A stretch of 54,201 bases of DNA from Halopolyspora algeriensis (GTDB lineage Bacteria; Actinomycetota; Actinomycetes; Mycobacteriales; Pseudonocardiaceae), in assembly GCF_003337235.1 (NCBI RefSeq), contig NZ_QPJC01000018.1, positions 1 to 54,201 on the forward strand, in the 5' to 3' direction. Each line of letters starts with the position of its first letter. Position 1 is the first letter of the stretch. The position numbers were made by a program, and so were the translations under genes. Positions 1-11,829 of this stretch are shown here, piece by piece. The notes beneath the pieces were generated by a model. The model was given only the letters and a program-made list of their open reading frames with translations. It made no database searches and had not been told where the DNA came from.

Positions 1-55
1 CAGCGCCGATGGTACTGCACCCCCGCGGGTGTGGGAGAGTAGGACACCGCCGACC
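1..55 (+). rRNA. rrf: 5S ribosomal RNA, 3' part (truncated by window start)
   Basis: The first ~55 bases match the 3' third of actinobacterial 5S rRNA: CGCCGATGGTACTGCA, then a short C/G-rich hairpin, then GTGGGAGAGTAGGACACC and GCCGA. The 5' two thirds lie outside the window. The exact 3' end is estimated from pairing seen in related 5S genes. An rRNA operon therefore ends here, read towards ilvD. Confidence 0.93.
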
Positions 56-74
56 CCCACCTCTTCGAGAGAGT

Positions 75-113
75 GTGTGCCCCCAACCCCCACCCCGGGG
101 ATTGGGGGCACAC
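75..113 (+). terminator. rRNA operon terminator hairpin
   Basis: A perfect 12-bp inverted repeat (GTGTGCCCCCAA at 75-86 and its complement at 102-113) can be extended by four C-G pairs (87-90 with 97-100) around a short loop. It lies 20 bases after the 5S gene. There is no strong T-run, which is usual for high-GC actinobacterial terminators. Confidence 0.8.
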
Positions 114-201
114 CCATCACCACCCCCACCACCACGAAAGCTCTCTCGGGCATCCCTCCGACCAGGGCAGACCTGGCGTAAGCCCGGTAATGTCCGCGGA
201 T

Positions 202-207
202 TACAGT
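202..207 (+). promoter_or_regulatory. -10 box of ilvD, leaderless type
   Basis: TACAGT lies 7 nt before the GTG start of ilvD, so the predicted [13 protein letters not shown] start falls at or next to the start codon. No convincing Shine-Dalgarno is present, and no clear -35 box was seen. Confidence 0.5.
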
Positions 208-214
208 CGGGGAT

Positions 215-1918
215 GTGACCGAACAGAATGATGCCACCGTCGCCCAGTCGAGCACGAGGAAGCCTCGTAGTAGTGAGGTGACCGATGGGCTGGAGCGTAC
301 GGCAGCCCGCGGCATGCTCCGGGCAGTGGGGATGCAGGATGACGACTTCGCGAAGCCACAGATCGGAGTGGCTTCGTCCTGGAACGAGATTACGCCGTGC
401 AATCTCTCCCTGCAGCGGCTCGCGCAGGCGAGCAAGGACGGCGTCCACGCCGCCGACGGTTTTCCGATGGAGTTCGGCACCATTTCCGTTTCCGACGGTA
501 TCTCCATGGGACACGTGGGCATGCATTACTCGCTGGTGTCCCGGGAGATCATCGCCGATTCGGTCGAGACCGTGATGGAAGCCGAACGCCTCGACGGTTC
601 CGTTCTGCTGGCGGGATGCGACAAGAGTTTGCCCGGCATGCTCATGGCGGCCGCGCGACTGGATCTCGCCTCGGTGTTCGTCTACGCGGGCTCGATCCTG
701 CCCGGCAATGTCGACGGGGAGGAAGTGACCCTCATCGACGCCTTCGAGGCGGTGGGGGCGTGTGCGCGAGGGTTGATCTCCCGGGAGCAGGTGGACCGTA
801 TCGAGCGCTCCATCTGCCCTGGTGAGGGCGCATGCGGCGGCATGTACACGGCGAACACGATGGCCTGCGCCGCCGAGGCTCTCGGAATGTCGATGCCCGG
901 AGCGGCGAGCCCGCCGTCCGTGGATCGGCGCCGGGACACGAGTGCGCACGAGGCCGGCCAGGCGGTTGTGGGCCTGATCGAGAAGGGGATCACCGCGCGC
1001 CGCATCATGACGAAGGAAGCCTTCGAGAACGCGATCGCGGTCGTGATGGCTTTCGGCGGCTCCACGAATGCGGTGCTGCATCTGCTCGCAGTGGCGCGAG
1101 AGGCCGGCGTCGACCTCACCCTGGAGGATTTCAACCGAGTCGGAGACCGTGTTCCCCACCTGGCCGACGTGAAACCGTTCGGCAGGCACGTGATGTCCAC
1201 GGTGGATCGCATCGGTGGTGTACCGGTCGTGATGAAGGCTCTGCTCGATGCAGGGCTCCTGCACGGGGACTGCCTGACCGTGACCGGGAGGACCGTCGCG
1301 GAGAATCTCGCCGAGCTCGATCCGCCGGAACTCGACGGCGATGTCGTGCACAAGCTGTCCGACCCGCTGCATCCGACCGGTGGGCTGACGGTCCTGCGTG
1401 GCTCGCTTGCTCCGGAAGGCGCCGTGGTCAAAAGCGCCGGTTTCGACCGGGACAGCTTTGAAGGCACGGCACGGGTCTTCGATGGTGAGCAGGCCGCGAT
1501 GGATGCTGTGGCGGACAATTCGTTGCAGGCCGGCGACGTGGTGGTCATCCGCTACGAGGGTCCACGGGGTGGGCCGGGCATGCGGGAGATGTTGGCCGTG
1601 ACCGGTGCCATCAAGGGGGCCGGACTGGGCAAGGACGTTCTGTTGCTCACCGACGGCCGGTTCTCCGGAGGTACCACCGGCTTGTGCATCGGCCATGTCG
1701 CTCCGGAGGCCACCGACAGCGGCCCGATCGCGTTCGTGGTCGACGGTGATCCCATCCGCTTGGATCTGCAGCAACGTACGCTCGACCTGCTGGTATCGGA
1801 GGACGAGCTCGCCCGGCGCCGGCAGGACTGGACGCCGCCCGCACCGAAGTACCGGCACGGGGTGCTCGGCAAGTACGCCCGCCTCGTCGGCTCCGCCGCC
1901 GAAGGTGCGATCTGCTAG
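215..1918 (+). CDS. ilvD: Dihydroxy-acid dehydratase
   Basis: IlvD converts 2,3-dihydroxy-isovalerate and 2,3-dihydroxy-3-methylvalerate to the keto acids that precede valine/leucine and isoleucine. The 567 residues are the normal length. The three Fe-S cluster cysteines are visible: Cys62 in ITPCN, Cys135 in [10 protein letters not shown] and Cys207 in [13 protein letters not shown]. The GTG start at 215 has a -10-like TACAGT 7 nt upstream and poor RBS, so the mRNA is probably leaderless. The gene follows an rRNA operon and stands alone, 26 kb from ilvBNC. Its stop codon overlaps the stop of the convergent hydrolase gene at the palindrome CTAG (1915-1918). Confidence 0.97.
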   Translation: MTEQNDATVAQSSTRKPRSSEVTDGLERTAARGMLRAVGMQDDDFAKPQIGVASSWNEITPCNLSLQRLAQASKDGVHAADGFPMEFGTISVSDGISMGHVGMHYSLVSREIIADSVETVMEAERLDGSVLLAGCDKSLPGMLMAAARLDLASVFVYAGSILPGNVDGEEVTLIDAFEAVGACARGLISREQVDRIERSICPGEGACGGMYTANTMACAAEALGMSMPGAASPPSVDRRRDTSAHEAGQAVVGLIEKGITARRIMTKEAFENAIAVVMAFGGSTNAVLHLLAVAREAGVDLTLEDFNRVGDRVPHLADVKPFGRHVMSTVDRIGGVPVVMKALLDAGLLHGDCLTVTGRTVAENLAELDPPELDGDVVHKLSDPLHPTGGLTVLRGSLAPEGAVVKSAGFDRDSFEGTARVFDGEQAAMDAVADNSLQAGDVVVIRYEGPRGGPGMREMLAVTGAIKGAGLGKDVLLLTDGRFSGGTTGLCIGHVAPEATDSGPIAFVVDGDPIRLDLQQRTLDLLVSEDELARRRQDWTPPAPKYRHGVLGKYARLVGSAAEGAIC

Positions 1919-2673
1919 CTTTTGCGCTGCAGTCGACCGGTCGGCACCGCATCGCGTACGAAATCGCGTACCAGTGCGGTCCACAATCCGGAGCGGCGCA
2001 GCATGGCGTGTCCGCTGCTCGGGACGGTCACGAACCGGATATCGGCGCAGGAGTGGCTCGCCCGTTGCACGTACTCGGCGGAAGCGCGCGGTGACGTTCT
2101 CCGGTCGCGGTCTCCGTGCGCGATCAGCACCGGCTTTCCGGCCAGCTGTCGGACGGGCTCCTCCTGCTCGATCCACGGGGCGAGTGCGCAGACGGCGACC
2201 ACTCCCTCGTCCCCGGCCAGCCGGAGAGCGGTGCGACCCCCCATCGAGTGCCCGATCAGCACGATGTTCGCCGCCGGGTGGGCCCGTCGAAGTTCGGTCA
2301 GGGCCCAGCGGGCGTCGTCGACCGGAGCCCGCTGTGGTTCGTTCCAACCGCGGAGGCGGTTGCGCAGTAGCCACACTGCCGTTCCGGACTGTGCGGCAAC
2401 GCTGTGTGCGGCATACGTGAACGGGATCATGCGCAGGTAAGCGAGCTGCCACGGCTGCACCGGGTTGGTGCTCCGCGCCTGGCCGCCGTGGAGCACGAGC
2501 ACGACCGTGCGGGTGTTGCCGCCTGCGGGCAGTGTCCGAAGGGAGGGAACAGTCCCGGACGGGCCTTTCGTGCCGGCAGCCTCCGTGCCGTGCCGGGCGA
2601 GACGGTGAACCCTGCGCAGGCTCCGTGTTCGCATGCTCCGCCTTCGAAACGGCCCCGGTGCCGGACTGGTCAC
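1915..2673 (-). CDS. Alpha/beta hydrolase (serine hydrolase fold)
   Basis: The protein shows an alpha/beta-hydrolase core: an oxyanion-region VLHGG motif, the nucleophile elbow GHSMGG, an acid-region HGDRD and a C-terminal SGHAM histidine. This fits a dienelactone-hydrolase or esterase-like enzyme acting in the cytoplasm; the substrate cannot be told. I chose the GTG at 2673, giving 252 aa, because TACAAT lies 6 nt upstream of it and would give a leaderless mRNA. An ATG at 2634 and an upstream start at 2733 are the alternatives. It is convergent with ilvD and the two stops overlap. Confidence 0.82.
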   Translation of the reverse strand: MTSPAPGPFRRRSMRTRSLRRVHRLARHGTEAAGTKGPSGTVPSLRTLPAGGNTRTVVLVLHGGQARSTNPVQPWQLAYLRMIPFTYAAHSVAAQSGTAVWLLRNRLRGWNEPQRAPVDDARWALTELRRAHPAANIVLIGHSMGGRTALRLAGDEGVVAVCALAPWIEQEEPVRQLAGKPVLIAHGDRDRRTSPRASAEYVQRASHSCADIRFVTVPSSGHAMLRRSGLWTALVRDFVRDAVPTGRLQRKS

Positions 2674-2679
2674 CGTGTG

Positions 2680-2685
2680 ATTGTA
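2680..2685 (-). promoter_or_regulatory. -10 box of the alpha/beta hydrolase gene
   Basis: On the minus strand TACAAT is followed by 6 nt and then GTG. This is the TANNNT-N6-start layout seen repeatedly in this window and it supports the GTG start at 2673. No good -35 box is visible. Confidence 0.5.
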
Positions 2686-2915
2686 CAGAGCACATCGACA
2701 GCGGTCCGCGCGAATCTTTCGGGCGAGTACCACGATGACGGATCCTCGCCAGGCTACCGGGGCCTCGAATCGGAGATCGGTGTTCGTGCCGCATGGGGCG
2801 GGAGCGTGCGGGCGTGGTGGGCCGGAGGCGGTGTACTACGGGCAGAACCGGAATCCGTGAGTGAGACTGGAGGTAATCGTCCGCCTGTTCACAGCGAGGC
2901 CGGGAGGGAGCCGCG

Positions 2916-5438
2916 ATGACGTCTGCACCCGACGTGGACCGACCCGAGCCCGACGAGGAGAAGCTACGGGACCTGGTCGAAGAACTCACCGTGCCGGAAA
3001 AGGCTCGCCTCGTCACGGGGGCGGATCTGTGGACACTGCCTCCGATTCCGCGTATCGGTCTGCACCGCTTGGTGCTGTCCGACGGTCCCAACGGGGTACG
3101 CGGGCCGACGTGGGACGAGCGCGACAACTCGCTGCTGCTCCCGGTCGGCTCTGCTGTTGCCGCCACCTGGGACAGGAGCGCGGCCCGCCGGGTGGGCGAA
3201 TTGCTCGGCGACGAGGCGCGCCGCCGTGGAGTCCACGCCGTGCTGGCGCCCACGGTCAATGTGCATCGTAGCCCGTTCGGGGGGCGGAACTTCGAGAACC
3301 CGTCCGAGGATCCGCGTTTGATCTCCGAACTCGGCTCCGAGATCGTCACGGGGATACAGTCCAGGGGAGTCGGGGCGGCTCCGAAGCATTTCGTGGCCAA
3401 CGACAGCGAGACCGAACGGTTCAGCTACGACGTCGATGTGGACGAACGGACCCTGCGCGAGCTGTATCTGACGCCGTTCGAGTACATCGTGACCCGGACC
3501 CGGCCGTGGATGCTCATGACCGCGTACAACTCGGTCAACGGCCGGGCCATGACCGAAAACGCTCGGCTGGTCAACGAGATCCTCAAGGGAGAATGGTCCT
3601 GGGACGGAGTGAACGTATCCGACTGGTACGCCACCCGTGACCTGGAAGGTGCTGCCCACGGGGGGCTCGATCTGGCGATGCCGGGGCCGGACAGCCCGTT
3701 CGGTGGTGGTGCGCTCGTGCAAGCGGTCACCGAAGGGCGAATTCCCGGCGAGGTGCTGGACGCGAAAGTGAGACGGATCCTGCGGCTGGCGGCCAGGACG
3801 GGAGCCCTGGGAGAACCGTTCGACGAGCAGGACGATCCGAGCGGCACCTCCGGGCGTCCGGCCGCGCCCGACGAAGCCCGGCCGGTGATACGCCACCTCG
3901 CCGCACGCGGGTTCGTGCTCCTGCGCAACGAGTCCGCAGAGGGAACTCCGCTGTTGCCGTTGGATGCGTCGGCGCTGAGCACGGTCGCCGTGGTCGGGGA
4001 GAACGCGACGCTGCCTGCCGTACAGGGCGGTGGGTCCTCACAGGTGAATCCGCCCCGGATTGTCACGCCCCTCGAGGGGATACGCGGGGTGCTGGATCGG
4101 GCGGAGGTTGTGCACCGGCGCGGTGTCCGGCACCGGCGGTTGCTCGATCCGATCCCTCGGGAGCGGGTGACCGACCCCGATGAAGGCGGCACCGGCGTGC
4201 GGGTCGATTACCTCGACGAGAACGCACAGGTGCTCAGCAGCGAAGTGCGCGGTACGAACCGCCTGCTGTGGCCGGGCAGGCAGGAGCTTCCGCAACGGGC
4301 CACCGGGATCCGGCTACGGGGCCGGGTGGAGCTCGATGGGCCGGGCGAGCACACCTTCGCCGTACACGGCGCGGGGCGGTTCCGGGTCACCGTGGCAGGG
4401 CGTGAGGTGTTCGACGGCCGGGTGCCGGATGAGGAGAGGCCGGACCGTGCCACCGGAGACTCCACGGCGAACATGCCGGAGCAGCGGATCAGCGTCGTGC
4501 TGATGGACTCGGAACTGGACGACCACGGAACGGTGCTGCTCGACGTCGAACACACGCCCGCCGCAGGTGCGATATTCCCGGGAGTGGGGCTCGGCTATTT
4601 CAGGCAGGACCGGGACGAGCAGTCCGAGCTGACCGCGGCGGTGCAGGCAGCTCGCGAGGCGGATGTGGCCGTGGTCGTCGTCGGCACGCACGAGGAGATC
4701 GAGACCGAGGGGCGGGATCGCTCGTCCTTGGAGTTGCCCGGTGGCCAGGACGACCTCGTGCGCGCTGTCGCGGCGGTGAATCCCCGTACCGTGGTCGTGC
4801 TCAACGCGGGCGCCCCGGTCCTGATGCCGTGGATGTCCGAGGTCCCGGCGGTGCTGTGGACCTGGTTCGGCACCCAGGAGTACGGCAGCGCACTCGCCGA
4901 TGTCCTGTTCGGGGCCGAGGAGCCGGGCGGTCGGTTGCCGATGACGCTGCCTGCCGCCCTCACGGACGTGCCGGTGCCGCTGCCGGGAGTGCAGCCGGTG
5001 GAGGGCACGCTCACCTACTCCGAAGGCACCCTCGTCGGATACCGGGCCTACTCCGCCCGGGGAGTGGCTCCGCTGTTTCCCTTCGGGCACGGCCTCGGTT
5101 ACACGACATGGGAATACGGTGGTGCGGCGGCGGAGTCCGCGGAAGACGGGGTGCGGTTGCGGGTGGCCGTGCGCAACGCCGGGACCCGTGCCGGGCGGGA
5201 GATCGTTCAGGTGTACGAGCGTGGCCCGGAGGGTGAGCCTCCTCGCCTTGTCGGGTTCACCGTGGTGGAGGCCGAGCCCGGGGAAGGGGATACGGTGTCG
5301 ATCGACATCGAACAGCGGGCCTTCGCCCACTACGACGTCGACCTGCCGGGCTGGTCGGTGCTCTCGGGCGAGCACGAATTGCTCATCGGACGTTCTCTCT
5401 CCGACATCCGCCGTACCGTCATCGCGCAGTATCCGTGA
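2916..5438 (+). CDS. Glycoside hydrolase family 3 beta-glucosidase with PA14 domain
   Basis: This 840-aa protein is a GH3 exo-glycosidase, probably a beta-glucosidase. The N-terminal GH3 barrel (about 20-300) has the substrate-site LSDGPNGVRG, the KHF motif at 157-159 and the nucleophile Asp236 in NVSDW. The GH3 C-terminal domain (about 330-730) is split by a PA14 carbohydrate-binding insert at roughly 425-570, and a fibronectin-III-like domain closes the protein (about 755-830). The motif TEGRDRSSL carries the likely acid/base region. No signal peptide is seen, so it should act on imported oligosaccharides or glycosides in the cytoplasm. An AGGGAG-type RBS precedes the ATG. Confidence 0.93.
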   Translation: MTSAPDVDRPEPDEEKLRDLVEELTVPEKARLVTGADLWTLPPIPRIGLHRLVLSDGPNGVRGPTWDERDNSLLLPVGSAVAATWDRSAARRVGELLGDEARRRGVHAVLAPTVNVHRSPFGGRNFENPSEDPRLISELGSEIVTGIQSRGVGAAPKHFVANDSETERFSYDVDVDERTLRELYLTPFEYIVTRTRPWMLMTAYNSVNGRAMTENARLVNEILKGEWSWDGVNVSDWYATRDLEGAAHGGLDLAMPGPDSPFGGGALVQAVTEGRIPGEVLDAKVRRILRLAARTGALGEPFDEQDDPSGTSGRPAAPDEARPVIRHLAARGFVLLRNESAEGTPLLPLDASALSTVAVVGENATLPAVQGGGSSQVNPPRIVTPLEGIRGVLDRAEVVHRRGVRHRRLLDPIPRERVTDPDEGGTGVRVDYLDENAQVLSSEVRGTNRLLWPGRQELPQRATGIRLRGRVELDGPGEHTFAVHGAGRFRVTVAGREVFDGRVPDEERPDRATGDSTANMPEQRISVVLMDSELDDHGTVLLDVEHTPAAGAIFPGVGLGYFRQDRDEQSELTAAVQAAREADVAVVVVGTHEEIETEGRDRSSLELPGGQDDLVRAVAAVNPRTVVVLNAGAPVLMPWMSEVPAVLWTWFGTQEYGSALADVLFGAEEPGGRLPMTLPAALTDVPVPLPGVQPVEGTLTYSEGTLVGYRAYSARGVAPLFPFGHGLGYTTWEYGGAAAESAEDGVRLRVAVRNAGTRAGREIVQVYERGPEGEPPRLVGFTVVEAEPGEGDTVSIDIEQRAFAHYDVDLPGWSVLSGEHELLIGRSLSDIRRTVIAQYP

Positions 5439-5451
5439 CGGGAGGGAACCG

Positions 5452-6249
5452 TCACCGGCGAGCATGCCGGACGAGGTATGTCATCAACGGCGGCAGGTAG
5501 GACGACAGTCGCCACAGGCTGACCAGCAGGACCGTGAGACTCGCTCCGAGGATCCATCCGGCCAGCACGTCGGAGGGGGAATGCACCCCGAGCACCAGGC
5601 GCGATATCCCCGTGATGACCACGATGAGCAGTGTCGCGGCGAGCACTGTCGTACGCCCCCACCATGAGTGCAGCAACCGCAGCAGCAGGATGGCGATCAT
5701 CAGGTAGACGGCGGCGGAGTGTGCCGAGTGCCCCGAGGGAAACGCGAAGCTGTCTTCGGTGGCCGCATTGGGGGCCGGGATGGGGCGGGGGCGCGCGATG
5801 AGCAGTTTGATGAGAAAAACCGTGAGGTAGGCGCCCACGGAGGTCGCTGCGAGCAGGAGTAATGGTGTCCAGCTGCGCATCGGCCGCACCAGCAGTATGC
5901 CTGTGATGGCGGCAACGGGTAGGACGACGAGGGAGTCACCGGCGTAGGTCACCACTCCGAACACCCCCACCAGGACGGGAGTGCGCAAGGTCGCGATCCG
6001 CTCCAGCAAGCGCTCATCCAGCGCCAGCAAGGGCCCGTGCTGGTACACCTGCTCGGTGATCTCCGCGAAAGCCCAGGCGCCCAGGGCCACCAGTATCAAC
6101 CCGAACACCGGGGGCAGCCATGGGTATACCGCGACCAGGTCCCGCACCGTCGCATGTTCTTCTCGCCCCTCCGGCCGTCCGCCGCCCTCGATGTGCTCGG
6201 GGCGATTCCGCGGATCGTGCTTGTGTTCGCTGTCGCCGGTCGAGGCCAT
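5452..6249 (-). CDS. PAP2-family membrane phosphatase
   Basis: The 265-aa protein carries the three PAP2 phosphatase signatures: KLLIARPRP (KX6RP type), PSGHSAHS and SRLVLGVHSPSDV. Six hydrophobic segments follow a polar N-terminal stretch of about 40 residues. Family members dephosphorylate undecaprenyl pyrophosphate, phosphatidate or similar lipid phosphates at the outer face of the membrane; the substrate here is unknown. The ATG at 6249 is preceded by GGAG 13 nt upstream. An in-frame TTG (6255) has better spacing and a GTG lies at 6261. It is convergent with the GH3 gene, 13 bases apart. Confidence 0.88.
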   Translation of the reverse strand: MASTGDSEHKHDPRNRPEHIEGGGRPEGREEHATVRDLVAVYPWLPPVFGLILVALGAWAFAEITEQVYQHGPLLALDERLLERIATLRTPVLVGVFGVVTYAGDSLVVLPVAAITGILLVRPMRSWTPLLLLAATSVGAYLTVFLIKLLIARPRPIPAPNAATEDSFAFPSGHSAHSAAVYLMIAILLLRLLHSWWGRTTVLAATLLIVVITGISRLVLGVHSPSDVLAGWILGASLTVLLVSLWRLSSYLPPLMTYLVRHARR

Positions 6250-6450
6250 CGTCAAGGTCACACTCCGGGTCGAAAGAGTGGGTATGCACCGAGCGTCTCG
6301 CGGACATTCCGATTCTACCGGCGTGCAACCGCATCACCGTTCGAAAGAACGACGCGGCACGGGCGGAGTGTCCATGCTGGAGTGGAAGACCCGGGCACGG
6401 TGGCGGTGCCGGCGTGCGCACGGGCTCCGGGTGGCCGTGATCCGGACATG

Positions 6451-6478
6451 AAAAACCCCAGGCCGTGCGACCTGGGGT
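6451..6478 (-). terminator. Rho-independent terminator of tRNA-Lys
   Basis: On the minus strand, ACCCCAGG and CCTGGGGT form an 8-bp stem with an 8-nt loop, followed by a T-run of five. It begins a few bases after the 3' end of the tRNA-Lys gene. Confidence 0.9.
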
Positions 6479-6484
6479 GTGCTG

Positions 6485-6557
6485 TGCGCCAACAGGGACT
6501 CGAACCCCGAACCCACTGATTAAGAGTCAGTTGCTCTGCCACTTGAGCTATTGGCGC
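6485..6557 (-). tRNA. tRNA-Lys (anticodon CTT)
   Basis: The minus strand folds as a full cloverleaf: acceptor stem GCGCCAA/TTGGCGC (6551-6557 with 6486-6492), anticodon stem ACTGA/TCAGT with loop CTCTTAA, T-loop GGTTCGAGTCC and discriminator A. The anticodon is CTT, reading AAG lysine codons. The 3' CCA is not encoded. Confidence 0.96.
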
Positions 6558-6864
6558 TCGTGTATCGACCAGCTTGTCCTTGCGGGAGTTCCGACTTTGT
6601 TCCGTAGTCCCGCGCTGGCGACATGAACAACATTAGCACAGCATTTCCGGAGGCGATTCGAGGGGGTGTCGTACGGGGCCGCCCCTGCGGAAGAGGTGCC
6701 GGACGGGCAACCTCCCGGTGCCCTCGCGCGTCTTCCGGGTGGCAGCTTCCATCGTGCGCGCTGTGTGTGCGGCCGTGTGCACGGTTGATTGCTGGGCTCG
6801 ATCGGGTGTTCTTGCATGCCGCTTCGGGTCACGATGGTGGATCGAACGAACGGACTGTCGTTAC
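6558..6864. other. Intergenic region between tRNA-Lys and the L,D-transpeptidase gene
   Basis: These 307 bases hold the divergent promoters of tRNA-Lys and the transpeptidase gene. The possible N-terminal extension of the transpeptidase from 6718 is Arg/Cys-rich and would bury its signal peptide, so I do not read it as coding. No other gene, repeat or RNA structure could be supported. Confidence 0.6.
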
Positions 6865-8079
6865 ATGGTGGTCTCGAGTCACTCGTTCAAAAAAGCGAGT
6901 TTCTTTCGTCGTGTGCTCCCGCTCACTGCTGTCGGCCTTCTGATGGCGACGGTGCTCGCGGGCTGCGCCGGCAGCCCGGGCTCCGGGGCCGGCTCTCCCA
7001 CCGCGTCACCGTCTGCTTCGCCCCGGCCGCCGTCGATACGGTTCACGCCCGTCGACGATGCGCAGGATGTTCCCCCGAAAGGCACCATCAAGGCGGTCGC
7101 GTCCCACGCCACCATCACCGAGGCCGTCATGACGAACGCTTCGGGTGAGAAGGTCGACGGCTCTCTCGCACCGGACCGGACGAGCTGGTCGGCCGGCGAA
7201 CCCCTCGGCTACGGCAAGACCTACACGCTCGCGGTCACCGCACGGGCGGCGAACGGTCGGACCATCACCGAACGCTCGGAGTTCAGCACCCTGACCCCCG
7301 AGCACACGACCTACGTGTCCATGAACCCGCTCGACGGTCAGACCGTGGGTGTGGGGCAACCACTGGCGTTCTACTTCAGCGACGATGCTCCGCCGCCGGA
7401 CAAGAAGCGGGCGGAACAGGCGATCACCGTTCGCACCGATCCGCATGTCGAGGGCGCGTTCTACTGGTTCGACGACCGCGAGGTGCACTGGCGTCCCCGG
7501 GAGTACTGGGAGCCCGGCACGACCGTGCACGTCGACATCGATGTCTACGGCAGGAACCTCGGTAACGGTGTTTACGGCAAGAGCGACCGCACCGCGACGA
7601 TCACCATCGGGGACTCGGTCATCCTCCGGGCCGATGGCGCGTCACATCGGATGTCGGTCGAGGTCGACGGGGAGGTCGTGCGCACGATTCCGATCTCGAT
7701 GGGCCGGCCGTCGTTCCCCTCCCACAACGGGGTCCACGTGGTCATGCGCAAGTCGCCGACCTACCTGATGGACTCCACGACCTACGGCCTGTCGTTGGAC
7801 GAGGGCGGCTACAAGACCGAGGTCAAGTGGGCCGTGCGCATCTCCAACGGGGGCGAGTTCCTGCATGCCGCCCCCTGGTCGGTGGCGGATCAAGGCAAGC
7901 GCAACGTCAGCCATGGCTGCATCAACATGAGCACCTCGGACGCCGAGTGGGTCTACGACCTGCTCGACAAGGGCGACGTCGTGAAAATCACCAACTCGGG
8001 GGGTGAGCAACTGCCGCCCTGGGACGGTTTCGGGGACTGGCAGATTCCCTGGAGCGAGTGGGTGCAGGGCAACCACTGA
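6865..8079 (+). CDS. Lipoprotein L,D-transpeptidase (Ig-like domains plus YkuD domain)
   Basis: This 404-aa protein would make 3-3 peptidoglycan cross-links outside the membrane. The ATG at 6865 gives a signal peptide ending in the lipobox LAGC (Cys34). A Ser/Pro-rich linker and two Ig-like domains (about 55-245) follow, as in mycobacterial LdtMt2-type enzymes. The YkuD catalytic domain (about 250-375) ends with the signature SHGCINMS, with catalytic Cys352 and its histidine. A C-terminal Trp-rich tail completes the protein, as in LdtMt2 relatives. Longer in-frame starts exist from 6718 but would precede the signal peptide with implausible sequence. The gene is monocistronic. Confidence 0.92.
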   Translation: MVVSSHSFKKASFFRRVLPLTAVGLLMATVLAGCAGSPGSGAGSPTASPSASPRPPSIRFTPVDDAQDVPPKGTIKAVASHATITEAVMTNASGEKVDGSLAPDRTSWSAGEPLGYGKTYTLAVTARAANGRTITERSEFSTLTPEHTTYVSMNPLDGQTVGVGQPLAFYFSDDAPPPDKKRAEQAITVRTDPHVEGAFYWFDDREVHWRPREYWEPGTTVHVDIDVYGRNLGNGVYGKSDRTATITIGDSVILRADGASHRMSVEVDGEVVRTIPISMGRPSFPSHNGVHVVMRKSPTYLMDSTTYGLSLDEGGYKTEVKWAVRISNGGEFLHAAPWSVADQGKRNVSHGCINMSTSDAEWVYDLLDKGDVVKITNSGGEQLPPWDGFGDWQIPWSEWVQGNH

Positions 8080-8156
8080 CCGCGGGCGCCGGAGACGGGG
8101 TGCGGATCACATCATCCGGCCCACGAACCGTGCCGCACGACGGCACAATGGGGATC

Positions 8157-8885
8157 ATGTTCGAGTTCCTGCGCCGCCGTCGCGGCCACGGTATTTCCGC
8201 GCCGGTGAGCCGATCCGACGGGCAACAGGCGCGGGAACGTGCGGACATGTTCTGGCAGCGTTGGCAGGAGCTGCTTCCCGAAGTCAGCGCCGCACTCGGG
8301 GACGGTGAGCCGCACCGTGTCGACCACCAGCTGGCCGAGGCTCTCGCGCTCGTGCATCCGGACCTGACCTTCTCTCTCGAACGAGGTGAGCAGGCAATCC
8401 ACGCGCTGGTGGTCAGCAGTCGGGCCGATCCGGAACTGAGGGTCTACACCGACGCCTGGAAGGCGGCCGCGCCCCCGTCCGACTCGCAGTGGGAGTACCA
8501 CGACGCGGTGCCTGCGGTGCCGGATCCGACGCAGGTCACGGTCAATCTGCACGGTACGGCGTATCCGCTGGCCGAGGTGCGGGTGGCGCCGCAGGTCGAC
8601 ACGGCTGCGGGACTGATCGATGTCGCCGTGTATCACCCGGGGTTCGCGGCGCTGGCGGACGCCGAACGCCGGGCACTGACTTTCCTGCCGCTGGAGGCGA
8701 CTCTGGGAGAGCGATTGGCGGCCGACCGCGTCGGACGCGTCGAGACGGCCGAACGGGAGCCGCAGGACGCCATTGGTCTGCTCGAGTTTCGTGACCTCGT
8801 CCGTGAGCTCGACGCCGGTGGACCCGGCCGGGACGAGACCGATACCACCGGAAAGAGCGAAATGGACGCTCGGCCGGGTGAATGA
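8157..8885 (+). CDS. Conserved hypothetical protein
   Basis: I do not recognise this 242-aa soluble protein with confidence. It is acidic, begins with a basic stretch (FEFLRRRRGHG) and has a compact central part with conserved-looking WQRWQELLPEV and WEYHDAVPAVPDPTQV; a relation to DUF695-type proteins is possible but weak. The last 30 residues are polar and probably disordered. CACAAT 7 nt upstream of the ATG at 8157 could be a -10 box for a [20 protein letters not shown]; an in-frame ATG at 8148 is an alternative. It lies alone between the transpeptidase and ligA genes, in the same direction. Confidence 0.7.
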   Translation: MFEFLRRRRGHGISAPVSRSDGQQARERADMFWQRWQELLPEVSAALGDGEPHRVDHQLAEALALVHPDLTFSLERGEQAIHALVVSSRADPELRVYTDAWKAAAPPSDSQWEYHDAVPAVPDPTQVTVNLHGTAYPLAEVRVAPQVDTAAGLIDVAVYHPGFAALADAERRALTFLPLEATLGERLAADRVGRVETAEREPQDAIGLLEFRDLVRELDAGGPGRDETDTTGKSEMDARPGE

Positions 8886-8937
8886 GGCCCTTGGACGCAC
8901 ATCCGGTTTGTGGTTCCGCGCGACATGACCGGAACGG

Positions 8938-8963
8938 CGCGCGAAAGGTGCGGGCTTCGCGCG
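8938..8963 (+). terminator. Hairpin after the hypothetical gene, possible terminator
   Basis: CGCGCGAA (8938-8945) and TTCGCGCG (8956-8963) form a perfect 8-bp stem with a 10-nt loop, 52 bases after the stop codon and 80 bases before ligA. There is no T-run, so termination is inferred from position. Confidence 0.45.
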
Positions 8964-9031
8964 AAACCGGCTGTCCCGACCGGTCGCTTCGCCGTGCGGC
9001 GGTACCGTGCGCCTCTGTCGGGGTGGCTGGT

Positions 9032-11248
<2,217 letters not shown>

Positions 11249-11309
11249 GGGAAGCCGCCGCGCGAAAAACGAGTGTTTCTTGTCGGAGTGCGGTGGCAGT
11301 ATCGCGTCC

Positions 11310-11804
11310 ATGTCGACTGTCACCATCCGAGCCGCCCGTCCCGAGGACCTCGACGCCGTGGGCGAGGTGACCGCTCGCGCCTACATGGAGGGCGGGCACA
11401 TCGGCGACCGCAGCGACTACCTGGGGAAGTTGCGCGACGCCGCCGATCGTGCCGAGAAGGCGGAACTGCTGGTCGCCGTGGAGGGGGACAAGGTCCTCGG
11501 GTCGGTCACCGTCGCGCGGGACGGCACCGAGTACACCGAGATGGCCCGTCCCGGCGAAATCGAGTTCCGGATGCTCGCCGTGGCGCCGGAGGCCGCCGGC
11601 CGCGGTGTCGGCCGATGTCTGGTTCGGGCCGTGCTCGACCGCGCCAGGGCCGAGGAGTGGAGTCGGGTCGTGCTGTGCAGCCAGGAGTCGATGGCGGTCG
11701 CTCACCGGCTGTACCGGAGTCTCGGTTTCGAGCGCGCCCCGGAACGCGACTGGTGGCCGCATCCCGACCTGCCCCTGCTCGCCTTCGTGCTGGAATCGAA
11801 GTGA
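11310..11804 (+). CDS. GNAT-family N-acetyltransferase
   Basis: The 164-aa protein is a single GNAT domain. It has the N-terminal [20 protein letters not shown], the acetyl-CoA-binding motif [21 protein letters not shown] and a C-terminal [14 protein letters not shown]. It transfers an acetyl group from acetyl-CoA to an unknown amine. It lies 61 bases after ligA and may be co-transcribed with it. The ATG at 11310 is the only start consistent with domain length. Confidence 0.88.
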   Translation: MSTVTIRAARPEDLDAVGEVTARAYMEGGHIGDRSDYLGKLRDAADRAEKAELLVAVEGDKVLGSVTVARDGTEYTEMARPGEIEFRMLAVAPEAAGRGVGRCLVRAVLDRARAEEWSRVVLCSQESMAVAHRLYRSLGFERAPERDWWPHPDLPLLAFVLESK

Positions 11805-11829
11805 TCCATGCACACAGAAGGTGTGTCGT

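Noticed and set aside
9-218. 69-codon open frame at the window start
   Set aside because: It overlaps the 5S rRNA 3' end and the terminator, and its Pro/Arg-rich product looks like GC-rich noise.
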